Shown: positions 1 through 6,359, numbered from the stretch's first letter. The stretch is 6,359 nt of DNA from an uncultured Lachnospiraceae bacterium (GCA_946611525.1 CAMODS010000079.1:1-6359); one strand, 5' to 3'. Numbers and translations are program-made. The notes: a model not told the origin generated them from the letters alone.

Positions 1-51
1 CCCACGTATCCAGCTTGGAAGGCTGGTGTTCTACCATTGAACTACACCCGC
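1..51 (-). tRNA. tRNA-Gly (anticodon UCC), 3' part beyond window
   Basis: On the minus strand the sequence folds as the first two thirds of a glycine tRNA. The acceptor 5' strand GCGGGTG is at 51-45. The D arm has stem GTTC (42-39) pairing with GAAC (31-28). The anticodon stem CCAGC (26-22) pairs with GCTGG (14-10) around the loop CTTCCAA (21-15). The anticodon TCC sits at 19-17, so the tRNA reads GGA and, by wobble, GGG glycine codons. The window ends after what looks like the 5' strand of the T stem (GTGGG, 5-1), so the T loop, acceptor 3' strand and any encoded CCA are not visible. A dedicated promoter lies directly upstream. This is a normal full-strength tRNA cut by the window edge, not a pseudogene. 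Confidence 0.95.
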
Positions 52-66
52 ACGCCACGGATATTT

Positions 67-95
67 ATTATATATACTCTGTGCCTAAATGTCAA
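67..95 (-). promoter_or_regulatory. Consensus sigma-A promoter for tRNA-Gly
   Basis: On the minus strand, TTGACA (95-90), a 17-base spacer (89-73) and TATAAT (72-67) match the housekeeping sigma consensus at all twelve positions with ideal spacing. Transcription would start near 60-58, only about 7-9 bases before the mature tRNA 5' end at 51, which suits a stable-RNA promoter with a short leader removed by RNase P. The -35 box starts 8 bases after the tcdA stop codon, so no terminator separates the two genes. Confidence 0.9.
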
Positions 96-103
96 GTCAT
101 TTA

Positions 104-808
104 TTATAATTTCTGCAATTCATTTTTTTGCGATATCAGGTCCTTCACAACCTCACCGGCTATCATCAGCCCCGCTACCGAGGGCACAAAGGCACAGCTG
201 GCCGGAAAATCAGCATCCGGCTTTTTGGGCTCCTCCTCGGAATACACCACCTTCAGCTCCCCGATGCCCCGTTTTTTAAGCTCACGCCTCATGACCCGGG
301 CAAGGGGGCATATCTTTGTATCATATATATCAGCCACACGAAAAGCCCCGGCATCTGTCTTGTTACCTGCACCCATGGCAGATATGACGGGCACACCGGC
401 CTCTTTTGAACGGCGTATGATCTCAAGCTTTGCGGTGACGGTATCCACCGCATCTATCACATAGTCATAGGTTGTAAAATCAAAGTCCGATGCATTCTCC
501 GGCAAGAAAAAGCACTCCCTGGCATTTACCAGAACATCCGGATTGATATCCTCAAGCCTGGACTTCATGACAGAGACCTTGGGCTGGCCTATGTTGCTGT
601 GAAGGGCAATGATCTGTCTGTTGATATTTGTCACATCCACCACGTCCCGGTCTATGATGTCAAAGTGTCCCACACCACTTCTGGCTAAAGCCTCGCAGGC
701 ATATCCGCCCACTCCACCTATGCCAAATATCGCAACATAAGATGAGGCGAGCTTTTGCACCGCCTCATCTCCTAAAAGTAACTTTGTCCTGTCTAAAAAC
801 TCTGCCAT
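104..808 (-). CDS. tcdA: tRNA threonylcarbamoyladenosine dehydratase (TcdA/CsdL, ThiF-like E1 fold)
   Basis: This 234-residue cytosolic protein belongs to the ThiF/MoeB/E1-like superfamily. The TcdA branch uses ATP to dehydrate t6A at position 37 of ANN-decoding tRNAs to cyclic ct6A. Visible landmarks are the nucleotide-binding glycine loop GIGGVG (residues 29-34), D53 at the end of the next strand, NINRQ (61-65) with the conserved arginine R64, QPK with K77, and the metal-site stretch DAVD (119-122). The segment around KICPLARVMRRELKKRGI (165-182) is typical of the TcdA/YgdL group and unlike MoeB or ThiF, which carry zinc CxxC pairs that are absent here. It is slightly shorter than the E. 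coli protein (268 residues). The ATG is fixed by an AAGGA five bases upstream. It starts one base after the chemoreceptor stop, so its translation is probably coupled. The context gives no functional link to tRNA-Gly downstream, which is not an ANN-reading tRNA. Confidence 0.93.
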   Translation of the reverse strand: MAEFLDRTKLLLGDEAVQKLASSYVAIFGIGGVGGYACEALARSGVGHFDIIDRDVVDVTNINRQIIALHSNIGQPKVSVMKSRLEDINPDVLVNARECFFLPENASDFDFTTYDYVIDAVDTVTAKLEIIRRSKEAGVPVISAMGAGNKTDAGAFRVADIYDTKICPLARVMRRELKKRGIGELKVVYSEEEPKKPDADFPASCAFVPSVAGLMIAGEVVKDLISQKNELQKL

Positions 809-809
809 A

Positions 810-2888
810 TCAATCCTTAAAGAACTGCATCTCCTCTATCAGATTATCTGAAATGCGACGAAGGGCATCTGCCGACTCCGCAAGGGTATTGACCGTAGCA
901 TTGAGCTCCTCCATGGAGGCCGAGGTTTCCTCGGTGGAAGCTGCGTTCTGTTGTGAAATAGCCGAAAGTGAATTCATGGCATCCACGATCACATCCTTGC
1001 TGGCATTACATGCATCCGCATCACTCGTGATCTGATCAACTCCTGCAACCGTGGTCTCAATACCGGCAATGAGCTTTTCAATACTCTCCACAGTGTTGGA
1101 AATGATCTCAAGCTGTTCCTCTGTGCTCTTTTTAACTTCATCAGCCTGATGTACAGCCTCCTGAGATTCCGAAAGCAATCTGTCCATCTCCTGACGGATC
1201 TCTCCGGCAGATCTTGCCGAATCATCAGCCAGCTTTCCAATCTCCTCTGCAACTACGGCAAAGCCGCGGCCAGCCTCACCTGCACGAGCCGCCTCTATGG
1301 AAGCATTGAGTGCCAGCAGTGAAGTCTGTGAAGAAATGGAGTCGATGGCAGCAACCTTCTCATTGATAAGTTCAACTGCCTTCTGGGTAGCCCCGATCTT
1401 CTCAGAGATGAGCTCGATGGCATTACTCATATCATGTGAAGACTTGGTCAGTCTCTCCAGCTCCTTTGATGACTCCTTGGAATCTGTATTCATGATGCCG
1501 GCTGTATCCGCAAGGGAAGCGCCGTTGTTGGTAACATTTGCAATGTTGTCGCTGATACGTCCTGTGTTTTCGGATGCACTCTGGATCTCGTCTGCCTGCT
1601 GAGTTGCACCGCTGGCAATATCCTGAACTGCATTGCTCACATCATCCGCCGTCTGTGAGATCTGGTCAGCTGTATCAGCCAGATCCGTGGATGAATTTCC
1701 TACCTTGGTAGCTGAATCCTTGATGTCTGCCACGATGGAACGAAGTCTGTCAATGACAGCATTGGTATTTTTGATCATGCTGCCAAACTCATCCTTGCGG
1801 TTGCCATACTTGTCTATGGTTACAAAACGTCCGTCGGAAAGCTGGGATAATGTATCATTGATAGCCTTGACGGGCTTCGTAAATGACTGTGCTATCATGT
1901 AAGCAATAACAATGCCGGCTGCCAAAAACAGTATGCCCATACCTATGAGAAGATACATGACCTTTCGTGCTTCCCTGAGTGCCACCTCTTCTACTCTGCA
2001 AGAGGCAACTACCCAGCCCGTGTTGGGCTCTTTCTCCCAGGATACCATCCATTTATCCTTGCCATAGATGGTTTCATAGCTTCCGGTAAGTGTATCGCCT
2101 CTGGAATCAGTATAGAAAGGATTCTCAGCCTGGGACTCACCGTTTTCAGGATCGATCTCGTGACCGGAATGTGCGATAACATCACCATTCCTGTCAACCA
2201 TAACGATCTCCTGCCTTTCCTCTGTAACCTTTCCGGCAAGAGACTCATGGAATACAGACAGATCGTAGTTTCTCTGAACTATACCGATGGTCTTGTTGCC
2301 TGCCGCATTGTAGATAGGCACTGCAAAGGTAACGATCCTGGCTCCCGTTGTCTTTGATACATTGATATCCGAAACATATATCTTACCTGACATAGCCTGT
2401 GTGAAATACTCTCTCTCGGATACATCCACCAGATCACCCTTGGCACGCAAAAGCTGCATGCCCTTGGGCCCCGTGATAACAGTGGTATTGCCATCACCGA
2501 GCATCTCATCTAAAGCTATAAGCTGTTTTTTAACCTGGGTCTGAAGTGTGAGGTCGTTTCCGTTTTTCATAACGAAATCGACTGTTGACGGAGAATTGGC
2601 CAGAGTCTGTATGCTCTTAACACTCTCCTCGAGGGTCACAAAGATCTCTCCCTCGATAATACTCGCCTCAGCTTTGTTGAGGGCGATGGCATTTTCCTTG
2701 CCCTCCCTCATAGTGTTGTAAGAACTGACGATCACGGATATAAGAAGTGGAACGATCACCAGAGCACCCATGATAAATATCAGTTTAAACTTGATACTGT
2801 CCTTAAGTGCAATTCCGCTTTCTTTTCTGTCCTTGATCTCGTTTCTTGCCTCTTCCTTTTTTGCTTTGATCTTGTCTTTTTTATCCAT
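810..2888 (-). CDS. Methyl-accepting chemotaxis protein with Cache-like sensor and HAMP domain
   Basis: This 692-residue membrane chemoreceptor would signal through CheW and CheA. A lysine-rich charged N-terminal tail (1-33) precedes TM1 (about 34-55). The extracytoplasmic region (about 56-310) looks like a double Cache (dCache_1) sensor, with a REYF...IYVSD stretch at 159-174 and VPIYN at 190-194. TM2 is about 311-333 and HAMP about 334-386. The cytoplasmic coiled coil carries likely methylation sites at Q430/Q431 (GATQQA) and E653/E654 (STEET), on either side of the conserved hairpin tip (about 520-555, including EAARAGEAGRGFAVVAEE). Each arm spans about 22 heptads, consistent with the 44H class common in Firmicutes (inference). 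There is no C-terminal CheR-tethering pentapeptide; the protein ends FFKD. The ATG at 2888 follows AAGGGGGT, one mismatch from the ideal site. The ligand is unknown. Position after the two c-di-GMP enzymes suggests co-regulation with them. Confidence 0.95.
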   Translation of the reverse strand: MDKKDKIKAKKEEARNEIKDRKESGIALKDSIKFKLIFIMGALVIVPLLISVIVSSYNTMREGKENAIALNKAEASIIEGEIFVTLEESVKSIQTLANSPSTVDFVMKNGNDLTLQTQVKKQLIALDEMLGDGNTTVITGPKGMQLLRAKGDLVDVSEREYFTQAMSGKIYVSDINVSKTTGARIVTFAVPIYNAAGNKTIGIVQRNYDLSVFHESLAGKVTEERQEIVMVDRNGDVIAHSGHEIDPENGESQAENPFYTDSRGDTLTGSYETIYGKDKWMVSWEKEPNTGWVVASCRVEEVALREARKVMYLLIGMGILFLAAGIVIAYMIAQSFTKPVKAINDTLSQLSDGRFVTIDKYGNRKDEFGSMIKNTNAVIDRLRSIVADIKDSATKVGNSSTDLADTADQISQTADDVSNAVQDIASGATQQADEIQSASENTGRISDNIANVTNNGASLADTAGIMNTDSKESSKELERLTKSSHDMSNAIELISEKIGATQKAVELINEKVAAIDSISSQTSLLALNASIEAARAGEAGRGFAVVAEEIGKLADDSARSAGEIRQEMDRLLSESQEAVHQADEVKKSTEEQLEIISNTVESIEKLIAGIETTVAGVDQITSDADACNASKDVIVDAMNSLSAISQQNAASTEETSASMEELNATVNTLAESADALRRISDNLIEEMQFFKD
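814..818 (-). promoter_or_regulatory. tcdA ribosome binding site inside the chemoreceptor 3' end
   Basis: AAGGA on the minus strand lies five bases before the tcdA ATG. It is made of the last two sense codons of the chemoreceptor gene (AAG GAT), followed by its TGA stop, one spacer base and ATG. Ribosomes finishing the receptor therefore stop on top of the tcdA initiation site, the classical layout for translational coupling or reinitiation. Confidence 0.8.
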
Positions 2889-2890
2889 GA

Positions 2891-2945
2891 TTACCCCCTT
2901 AATTTTTAGTTCGTTATCTTATGCCGGGGTAAATTTTATGCCCGG
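2891..2945 (-). promoter_or_regulatory. Chemoreceptor leader with two mutually exclusive hairpins and the Shine-Dalgarno
   Basis: On the minus strand the leader contains CCGGG (2945-2941) and CCCGG (2928-2924), which can form a 5-bp stem around a 12-base loop. An alternative pairing joins TTACCCC (2932-2926) to GGGGTAA (2897-2891), a perfect 7-bp stem that would bury the ribosome binding site AAGGGGG (2900-2894). Both stems need bases 2928-2926, so they cannot form together: the upstream hairpin would free the ribosome binding site and the other would block it. The complementarity is directly visible. A regulatory role is inference, and no known riboswitch class is recognised. Confidence 0.4.
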
Positions 2946-2963
2946 TATCGATAGCTAATTTAA

Positions 2964-2972
2964 AGTATATCA
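2964..2972 (-). promoter_or_regulatory. Probable extended -10 promoter of the chemoreceptor-tcdA unit
   Basis: TGATATACT on the minus strand combines a TGn extension with TATACT, one mismatch from TATAAT, in an A+T-rich stretch between the diguanylate cyclase and chemoreceptor genes. The -35 region is weak: ATGGCT at 18-base spacing shares only three positions with TTGACA, as is usual for extended -10 promoters. A start near 2957 would give a leader of about 70 bases containing the competing hairpins. No terminator is seen after the cyclase gene, so this promoter may add to readthrough rather than replace it. Confidence 0.5.
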
Positions 2973-3000
2973 CTATATAATTTGAAAAGCCATATGAAAA

Positions 3001-4374
3001 TCACCCTGCAATGTGGATATCACTGCGTCCGTGTTTCTTCACCTCGTAAAGCGCGTTATCAGCAAATTTAAACAGCCTCTCGGCATCCATGCTGGATCTT
3101 CCAAAGGCCATACCGGCGCTTACCGAAACAGCGGGTACCCCCTTTGCAGGTTTTGAAAGCTTCTCGTTCATCTTTTTGATCTTTTTTTCCACCATCGATC
3201 TTGTTGCGCCGTCGGTGTGCACCAGGATCACCGCAAACTCGTCTCCTCCAATCCTGCAGCAATAACCATAGCTTCTAAAGGACTTCATCAGCATATCCGA
3301 AACCCTGACAAGCTCACGATCACCTACATCATGACCACAATTGTCGTTGACCTGCTTGAAATTGTCCAGATCCACAAGTAAAAGTGCTGAGGACTCTATA
3401 TCAATATTTGACATCAAAAGATCATAGCCCCGGCGGTTAAACATCCCGGTAAGCTTGTCATGTGATGCATCATATTCCAACTTCTTTTGATTCTCAACAT
3501 TGGTATAATATGTGAGATTGTAGGTCTTTGCCAAAAATCTCACCTCGTGGGCACCCTTTACAGGAGCAGGTTTGCCCTCACGGATGATCTCCACCATTTT
3601 CATAAGGGGATTGATTACCAAGATGGTTGAGGCAATAACTATTCCCAGCATGATGGCGATCAAAAGCTCCGTTAAAACATGCTCCAGATAAACCTGGCTG
3701 TTTAGACTATCAGCCAGTTCAGTCTGTTCCTTACCCATACTTTCTGCTATCTCAGTCAGGCATTTTTGCATATTACCGGAGATATACTCCTTTTTACTCC
3801 GATAGGTATTGTCAAAAAGCATGTTGATGGCTTCCTGCCGTTTTTCTTCAGCGGACTTTTCCTGGTCCCTCCTGGAAAGCTCGATACTGGAAGGAATGTC
3901 AGGGAACTGTGAACGGTTGATCCCGCAGTAATCCAGGGTTAAAAGAGCGGAATAATACTCCACACTCATAAGATCAAGGGAACCCATCATGGCCTCGTTT
4001 AAGCTTTCGAACGCCACGGTCTCACCCTCATATTTTCTAATGGTCTCAAGCGCTTTTTCACGGCGCTTAGTCTCATTGGCTTCCCTGAAATAATTTTCCA
4101 GATAGCCGGTTTCTCCCGTTACCGCAAAGCAGCGTATCTGCTCAGTCAAATAGTCCGATGCAAGCTGCATATCATAAGCACTCTGCCGAAGCTCCACCAC
4201 TTGCTGGGTGATGTCGTGGGTCTCATTATAAAGATCGGATGTCTTTTTCATGGTCACAAACATAACTGCCGTGATAATAAGTGCCAATAAGAAAAGAATG
4301 ATGTTAAAGTTTCTTAGGGATATCCCTCTTCTTGTTTTTCTTTTTGTCTTATCGTCCATTTTCCTGCCAATCAC
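3001..4374 (-). CDS. Membrane diguanylate cyclase (GGDEF) with extracytoplasmic helical sensor
   Basis: This 457-residue protein should make c-di-GMP from two GTP at the inner face of the membrane. A basic N-terminus is followed by TM1 (about 23-41), a mostly helical extracytoplasmic region (about 42-235) of four-helix-bundle type, TM2 (about 236-255), a linker helix, and a GGDEF domain (about 297-455). The active site looks complete: D335 in VDLDNFK, N343 in QVND, GHDVGD with D352, and RIGGDEF with G376-G377-D378-E379-F380. The RxxD product-inhibition site five residues before GGDEF reads RSYG (367-370), so its aspartate is missing. The start chosen is GTG at 4374, whose GTGA overlaps the upstream TGA. 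An in-frame ATG at 4359 would remove five residues, but its AGG lies only three bases away. Neither start has a strong ribosome site, which fits translational coupling to the phosphodiesterase. The signal sensed is unknown. Confidence 0.94.
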   Translation of the reverse strand: MIGRKMDDKTKRKTRRGISLRNFNIILFLLALIITAVMFVTMKKTSDLYNETHDITQQVVELRQSAYDMQLASDYLTEQIRCFAVTGETGYLENYFREANETKRREKALETIRKYEGETVAFESLNEAMMGSLDLMSVEYYSALLTLDYCGINRSQFPDIPSSIELSRRDQEKSAEEKRQEAINMLFDNTYRSKKEYISGNMQKCLTEIAESMGKEQTELADSLNSQVYLEHVLTELLIAIMLGIVIASTILVINPLMKMVEIIREGKPAPVKGAHEVRFLAKTYNLTYYTNVENQKKLEYDASHDKLTGMFNRRGYDLLMSNIDIESSALLLVDLDNFKQVNDNCGHDVGDRELVRVSDMLMKSFRSYGYCCRIGGDEFAVILVHTDGATRSMVEKKIKKMNEKLSKPAKGVPAVSVSAGMAFGRSSMDAERLFKFADNALYEVKKHGRSDIHIAG

Positions 4375-6359
4375 TTTCGGTCCATACGGTTGATGCCTAT
4401 CATCAGCTTGTCTCCATGTTCTTCTGCTACACGTACTGCTTTAAGCTTCACCGACACCGGAGCCTCATCCATCAACAGATGGTAATACATCGAAAACGAT
4501 CCGTTTGTGTCGATCTGTTTTAAAATATTTTCTTTTGTAAATGACTCTACAAAGCCGGGCAGATCTCCCGGGATCACCACCCTCTTTATATTCTCCAGGG
4601 TTAGTGCGAAAAAGTCCTCCCCATGCTTTTGGATCCCCAGCTTGTCATAATCCGTGCTGGAATTGTATTCAAAATACCTGTCTGTGGCGATATCCACGGT
4701 ATACAAAGCAATATAGTCGCCAAGCAAGGACATGATCCTTTTGTAGATGACTCTGGTCTGACGAATCCTGTCGCTGGCCTCCTTTTTGCTGACAAGGGTA
4801 TCCACACAGTTTACACCGAAGATGATGTGCTTCTCATCACCCTCCATCCTAAGAGACTTCATGTTAACGTTTATGGGAACGCCTTCCTTCATCACCCGGT
4901 ATCTGATCATAAAGGTTCCGCTATCCTCGATCTCCCTCAGCACATTTTCCTTTGTAAAGGCATCTACAAATTCCCGAACATCCTCCTTGTACAAAACACT
5001 CCAGGCATCCTCTCTTGCTGCTTCGAAAAAGTTGTTGCCCCATCTTTCAACCGTAATGGTCTCCTCGCCAACATCAGAACTGTATTCGATAAAGTCCTCA
5101 GTCTCCAGGTTCACATAAAAAATATTGAAGTAATCCGAAGCTAATGCTTTTGCGATATTTTCATAGCTCACCCCGTTTTTGACATCTGTCACAGCCATGA
5201 CCGCAACAGCCGCAGCTTTTTTCCCTGTGATAGGATTCTCAGCTATCCTTCGGACAAAATAATGTACCACAGATCCGTCAGGAAGGCGGTCATTTACAAA
5301 GCTTGCCTTGCCATCCTCCATGGTCTGCTGTACGGCCTTGTCAAACTCCCTTCCGATGCCAAACTTTTCTATCACGGTTTCATAAGCCATCTGAATGTTT
5401 TTAAGTTCATAGCCGTAATAGCGGTTAATGAAATCCCTGTAAGACTGGTTGTGTCGCGGTATACTCAAACTACCATCCTTAAGTTCAATAATACCCATGG
5501 GTATGGTGTCAAAAAACTTTTGGAACTCATCATCAGAGCTTTGTGTCACCACCGACAGATCGTGTAGATTGATACGTCCGATAGTCTCATAGTAAAAAGC
5601 TTCATCCGGATTTTCAAATCCGATCTGTACTCCTTTTTCGTAGCGGTCAAGTATGGCGGCAAGAGGAATAGGCTTTGTGTAATAAAAGCCCTGGAGCTTT
5701 GAGCAGCCTATCTCACGTAAAAACTGAACCTGCTCCTCTGTCTCCACTCCTTCACAGATAGTATCAAGGCCCATAAATGACGCCATCTTCATCATCTCAG
5801 TAAGGATGATCTTGCCGTCATCACCGTCATTGAATTGCTGCATAAAATGCATGTCAAACTTGATAAGGTCAAAAGGCACACTCTGCAGAACATCGAGAGA
5901 TGAATACCCACTTCCAAAATCGTCCATCCACACCGAAAAGCCCAGACTCTTGAAGCGGATAACCTGTTCCTTCATAAACTCAAAGTCCTGGCCGATCATG
6001 CTCTCAGTGATCTCTATGGTAAAGATGCTTCTGGAAAGTCCTGCTGCATCAACCCTGGCTGCTATCTCCTCAACAATGTCACAGGCATCAAAGTCTGTCC
6101 TGGATAAGTTGATGGACTGGGGAACCACATGAAGCCCCGCCGCTTTTTGGGTCTTTATCTTTTCAATCACCCGATCAACCACATAAAGGTCGATCCTGTT
6201 GACAAGCTGTGCCTCTTCTAAAACAGGGATGAATTCTATCGGGGGCAGTATCCCCTTTACAGGATCTACCCACCTTGAAAGAGCCTCCTCGTCACATACC
6301 CTGCCGTTTACGGCACGTACAATAGGCTGATAATATACCTCGATCCAACGCTCTGACAA
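4371..6359 (-). CDS. c-di-GMP phosphodiesterase, EAL domain followed by three PAS-like modules (5' end beyond window)
   Basis: The visible 662 residues begin inside or just before an EAL domain (about 1-240), which hydrolyses c-di-GMP to pGpG. Numbering is from the window edge. All expected catalytic and metal positions are present: E25 of EAL, N84 (INLS), E116 (IEITES), D146-D147 with the loop DDFGSGYSSL, K167 (IKFD), E203 (CEGVET) and Q223 (LQGFYY). A PAS-like segment follows (about 283-395), then two related PAS-like modules (about 409-520 and 548-660). No membrane segment is visible, so this part is cytosolic. The reading frame stays open to the edge, where the first codon is TTG. The helix that normally opens an EAL domain is incomplete, so the gene very probably continues upstream; a GGDEF domain there is plausible from family recall but unseen. 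The stop TGA overlaps the GTG start of the cyclase gene. Confidence 0.94.
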   Translation of the reverse strand: MSERWIEVYYQPIVRAVNGRVCDEEALSRWVDPVKGILPPIEFIPVLEEAQLVNRIDLYVVDRVIEKIKTQKAAGLHVVPQSINLSRTDFDACDIVEEIAARVDAAGLSRSIFTIEITESMIGQDFEFMKEQVIRFKSLGFSVWMDDFGSGYSSLDVLQSVPFDLIKFDMHFMQQFNDGDDGKIILTEMMKMASFMGLDTICEGVETEEQVQFLREIGCSKLQGFYYTKPIPLAAILDRYEKGVQIGFENPDEAFYYETIGRINLHDLSVVTQSSDDEFQKFFDTIPMGIIELKDGSLSIPRHNQSYRDFINRYYGYELKNIQMAYETVIEKFGIGREFDKAVQQTMEDGKASFVNDRLPDGSVVHYFVRRIAENPITGKKAAAVAVMAVTDVKNGVSYENIAKALASDYFNIFYVNLETEDFIEYSSDVGEETITVERWGNNFFEAAREDAWSVLYKEDVREFVDAFTKENVLREIEDSGTFMIRYRVMKEGVPINVNMKSLRMEGDEKHIIFGVNCVDTLVSKKEASDRIRQTRVIYKRIMSLLGDYIALYTVDIATDRYFEYNSSTDYDKLGIQKHGEDFFALTLENIKRVVIPGDLPGFVESFTKENILKQIDTNGSFSMYYHLLMDEAPVSVKLKAVRVAEEHGDKLMIGINRMDRK
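4380..5138 (-). repeat. Diverged tandem duplication encoding two PAS-like modules
   Basis: Residues 409-520 and 548-660 of the phosphodiesterase align end to end with one single-residue indel. My hand alignment finds about 30 identities over some 112 positions. Shared landmarks are the opening DY, an EY-S pair, GxxFF, FVxxFTKEN (464-472 and 603-611), GxF..Y, a PxxV stretch, and the closing GxNxxD. The units are at about 5135-4800 and 4718-4380, separated by a short helical linker. The divergence shows an old duplication conserved as protein, not a recent DNA repeat. Confidence 0.7.

Noticed and set aside
2914..2938. Possible flagellar sigma-28/SigD promoter (TAAA, 13-base spacer, TAAGATAA) before the chemoreceptor
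   Set aside because: Only the GATAA half of the -10 box matches and the spacer is two bases shorter than usual. The extended -10 at 2964-2972 is the better candidate, though SigD control is not excluded.
2889..2960. A c-di-GMP riboswitch in the chemoreceptor leader
   Set aside because: The location is tempting, but the conserved core of the type I c-di-GMP riboswitch and a type II-like pseudoknot are not visible, and the leader looks too short for the first.
2946..3000. Intrinsic terminator after the diguanylate cyclase gene
   Set aside because: The A+T-rich spacer holds no G+C-rich stem followed by a T-run on the minus strand; the only G+C-rich hairpin (2945-2924) lacks a following T-tract.
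4555..4571. Inverted repeat CCGGG-7-CCCGG resembling the leader hairpin
   Set aside because: It falls inside codons for the proline-glycine rich turn of a PAS-like module, has no nearby T-run, and is probably chance from coding constraints.
4623..5144. A 173-codon open frame on the plus strand opposite the phosphodiesterase gene
   Set aside because: It lies wholly antisense to a gene with clear domain conservation, shows no recognisable protein features, and is the kind of shadow frame expected from the codon bias of the real gene. Other plus-strand frames in the window are the same.
6357..6359. TTG at the right edge as the true start of the EAL gene
   Set aside because: It would leave an incomplete first helix of the EAL domain, and the upstream ribosome site cannot be examined. 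It is better read as a leucine codon in a gene that continues outside the window.

Overview
The window reads as chromosomal DNA of a Firmicute of the class Clostridia, most likely a gut or rumen Lachnospiraceae. The reasons are mid-range G+C, Gram-positive style ribosome binding sites, and the wording of the EAL-PAS and diguanylate cyclase proteins, which resembles families I recall from that group. The family assignment is recall, not a search result. All genes lie on the minus strand, so the transcribed order runs from the right edge to the left edge.

Transcribed order: (1) 6359-4371, a c-di-GMP phosphodiesterase cut by the window edge, with a complete-looking EAL active site followed by three PAS-like modules; the last two are diverged copies of each other. 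(2) 4374-3001, a membrane diguanylate cyclase with an extracytoplasmic helical sensor and an intact GGDEF site but a degenerate product-inhibition site; it overlaps the phosphodiesterase by GTGA. (3) 3000-2889, a spacer with a probable extended -10 promoter and a leader that can form two competing hairpins, one of which covers the ribosome binding site. (4) 2888-810, a 692-residue chemoreceptor with Cache-like sensor, HAMP and signalling hairpin. (5) 808-104, the ThiF/E1-like tRNA threonylcarbamoyladenosine dehydratase TcdA, one base after the chemoreceptor stop, with its Shine-Dalgarno inside the last chemoreceptor codons. (6) 103-52, a short spacer with a perfect-consensus promoter (TTGACA-N17-TATAAT). 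(7) 51-1, the 5' two thirds of tRNA-Gly(UCC), cut by the left edge.

The first three genes form a coherent signalling set: an enzyme that breaks down c-di-GMP, an enzyme that makes it, and a receptor feeding the CheA/CheW pathway, all sensor-equipped. This suggests a motility or sessility decision module. TcdA is a housekeeping tRNA-modification enzyme, and its tight coupling to a chemoreceptor is the unexpected juxtaposition. No mobile element, CRISPR array, rRNA or clear intrinsic terminator was seen. I found no convincing wholly new system; the points of interest are gene architecture, translational coupling and the chemoreceptor leader.
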